DNA from: Triplophysa rosa
Taxonomy: Eukaryota; Chordata; Actinopteri; Cypriniformes; Nemacheilidae
Direction of reading: 5' to 3'
Assembly: GCF_024868665.1 (NCBI RefSeq)
Contig: NC_079905.1
Coordinates: forward strand, 6,612,879 to 6,676,878
DNA length: 64,000 nt
Both the position numbers and the translations under genes were made by a program. The notes under the pieces are model-generated. The model worked only from the letters and a program-made list of their open reading frames with translations, was not told where the DNA came from and did no database searches. Numbering within the stretch: position 1 is the first letter of the stretch; the number at the start of each line of letters is the position of its first letter. Of the stretch, positions 61,949-64,000 are shown piece after piece.

Positions 61949-64000
61949 CTAAACGCATGCACAATGCACAAACACATCAGGATATGCAGCTCATGCATAA
62001 AGCTGGTGTTAAGCCATTTTTGACAGGACTTGCATTCAATTATAATCCAAAACTTCTTATTACAAAATGAACATTGGTTTTAAAAATCTAGCATTGGTAG
62101 TGGTAATGACAGCTGTATTTTATTTTGTGTTAGATACATTTAAATGTTAAAAAATACAGGATTTATATTACATAACATAGTAATTCTTTGAAAGACACCA
62201 TGCATGCACATATTTATTGTTTACACATTTTTATTTAAATTGTAGAAAGTATTATTTTCATTAAGTATTTTATGTTCGGTTGGCAAATTCATTGATTGTT
62301 ACTGACAGGTGATGATCAACGAATGAGTTTTTACCTTCATTGTTAAAGGATTTAAATATGAATAGAGTTTCTTTGTGAAAGATTGATGAGTGAACGAGAT
62401 TTGGAGATTGGAAAGAGCACAGAATATAAAGTGTTAATGCACGAAATAACAGCAGTTTATCCTGTTTATTTATTTCCTATATTCTCATTAGCACGTGTAC
62501 TTGCTTGCTTATAAATTGTTTATTATTAATAATTCTGATATAATTTATGTTTATTGATTAAACAAATATTACCTATGGACCTTACTAGACATAACTGAGG
62601 TCACAGACTTCCAATGATTTTTTATCAGGTTGATCATGACACTCACAGAAACATTTATGAGCCTTTTAGTGAGGACCAGTCTTCACAAGATATAAAATGC
62701 TTTCACAAGTTGGTTATGATATTGCTGGTGAATACGTATATGGAGTAAACAAGTGTCTTAAAAGCCCCACACAAAAAAAACAAGGCTATTTGCACAAACC
62801 CCTCCAATTTTTGCCGCGCCAGCAATCAGGACTAAATCTCCATCTCACCACCAGAGGTCACTGTCTCCTCAGTAGTAATATTTGATCTCCATGGTTTCTG
62901 TAACCGTGTCAACTCCAGGGTTTGTTTAACCTAGTTACATGTTTAGATTATGTAAATTGACGTTTTTTCAACTTGCATTGCACATATTTCGTCTGGACGC
63001 TGTACGTTTGTAAATCTTTTTGTTTGCAACCCGAGTTTTAAATGTTTTGCTGTCGTTCATATTATTCATATAATATTCCACAAATCTTCCTATACGTAAA
63101 GCAGTCTACCTGTCGCTGAAGCATTGCATGCGTTTAGTACGTTTATGAAATGCGACTCATTTTTTATGTTTTTTTAATGCCACAGAGGACAGTGTGCGTC
63201 TCATCTGTTGGAAACAGCAGAGCGAATGTGTATGTGATCACAAGATCAGATCTCTTGAAATTGTAATACATTTTACAAGACGGTAACTTAGTCATATGGA
63301 CGTTATCCTGTTAAAGGATGATAATGTAATATTGCACTAACTTGACCAAATTTAGTAGGCCTATTTTTTTGAACCACTAAATAAATAAGGTAAATTATAA
63401 TGTTTGACCACTTTTGGCGTTGGATGTTTTGTGCCTGCATGGTATTGTAGCCTAATTGACTGTGACTATTATTTGTCACCTTGGACGTTTTACCATAAAC
63501 AAAGCAGTTTTATTTGTGCTATGACTTGTCACATCCATCACATAAGTGTGTCTGAGATAGACCAAATGTGTCTGAGATAGACCTATTTCCCTGTGGCTGC
63601 ACATAATCCAATGCAGTTAAATAACCAGCAGGTGAAGGTGGTTTGGTTAGGAAGTAGTTACAGCTCTTCGTGTAAGGTTTTTCTATGGAATTGTCTCAAC
63701 TTCTACACTAGAAAGCATGTATCACAGAAATGAACAGAGAAAGCACATGACACACAATATTGCACAACATCATCAAAACTTGACTATACTGTGCTGCTGA
63801 CTTTTGAGATTTTCCTCAGAAGATACCTTCATTCATACCAAACAGCACCCACTACTGTTTTTAAAGTGGTGCACTTCAGTGTGTGTAAATGTGTCTATGA
63901 CTCGCTTTGAATGCACACCTGAATCAGGTTCAGTGGTTTGGTGCATTCCACTCAAGGGAGGATTCCCTTTGAGGGTGTAGCCAACAAACGAAAACCTTTG
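61949..64000. other. Unassigned DNA at window end
   Basis: AT-rich, with no exon I could recognise on either strand. If osbpl3 decayed here, other eroded exons may remain but are not visible by eye. Confidence 0.4.

Overview
The window is vertebrate nuclear DNA from a ray-finned fish, most likely a cyprinid. Genes are split into short exons with GT/AG introns, and the proteins are closest to fish orthologues. The intergenic DNA carries repeat families I recognise from cyprinid genomes: TTAA-flanked miniature elements beginning AAAGGGATAGTTCAC, hAT-type miniature elements and tRNA-derived SINEs. Gene order matches human 7p15: IGF2BP3, TRA2A, CCDC126, FAM221A, (STK31), NPY, PALS2/MPP6, GSDME, OSBPL3.

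Layout. 1-4.1 kb: 5' end of igf2bp3 (minus strand, coding exons 1-2). 4.1-10.6 kb: non-coding, with a 187-bp direct repeat. 10.6-15.4 kb: complete tra2a (minus), including a candidate poison exon and a 54-nt in-frame cassette exon. 16.1-17.7 kb: ccdc126 (minus). 19.4-21.8 kb: fam221a (plus). 22-28.6 kb: non-coding; no stk31 was found. 28.6-30.5 kb: npy (plus). 33.6-47.9 kb: pals2 (plus), with 5' UTR exons and a possible alternative N-terminal exon. 46.9-52.0 kb: a 2.5-kb near-identical tandem duplication of the pals2 last exon and downstream DNA, with a single N between the copies. 52.4-57.6 kb: gsdme (minus), tail-to-tail with pals2. 58.6-60.4 kb: remains of a non-LTR retrotransposon and a SINE. 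61.8-61.9 kb: a frameshifted osbpl3-like exon exactly where synteny predicts osbpl3. 62-64 kb: nothing recognised.

The genes do not form one pathway. They are a conserved syntenic block: RNA-binding and splicing regulators (igf2bp3, tra2a), small poorly characterised proteins (ccdc126, fam221a), a neuropeptide precursor (npy), a polarity scaffold (pals2) and a pore-forming cell-death effector (gsdme). Exon models were built by hand from splice sites and remembered family sequences. For tra2a, npy, pals2 and gsdme the summed exon lengths are divisible by three and all internal phases agree. I found no wholly new system. The most interesting items are the exon-level oddities in tra2a, pals2 and gsdme, the duplicated pals2 end, and the decaying osbpl3-like exon.
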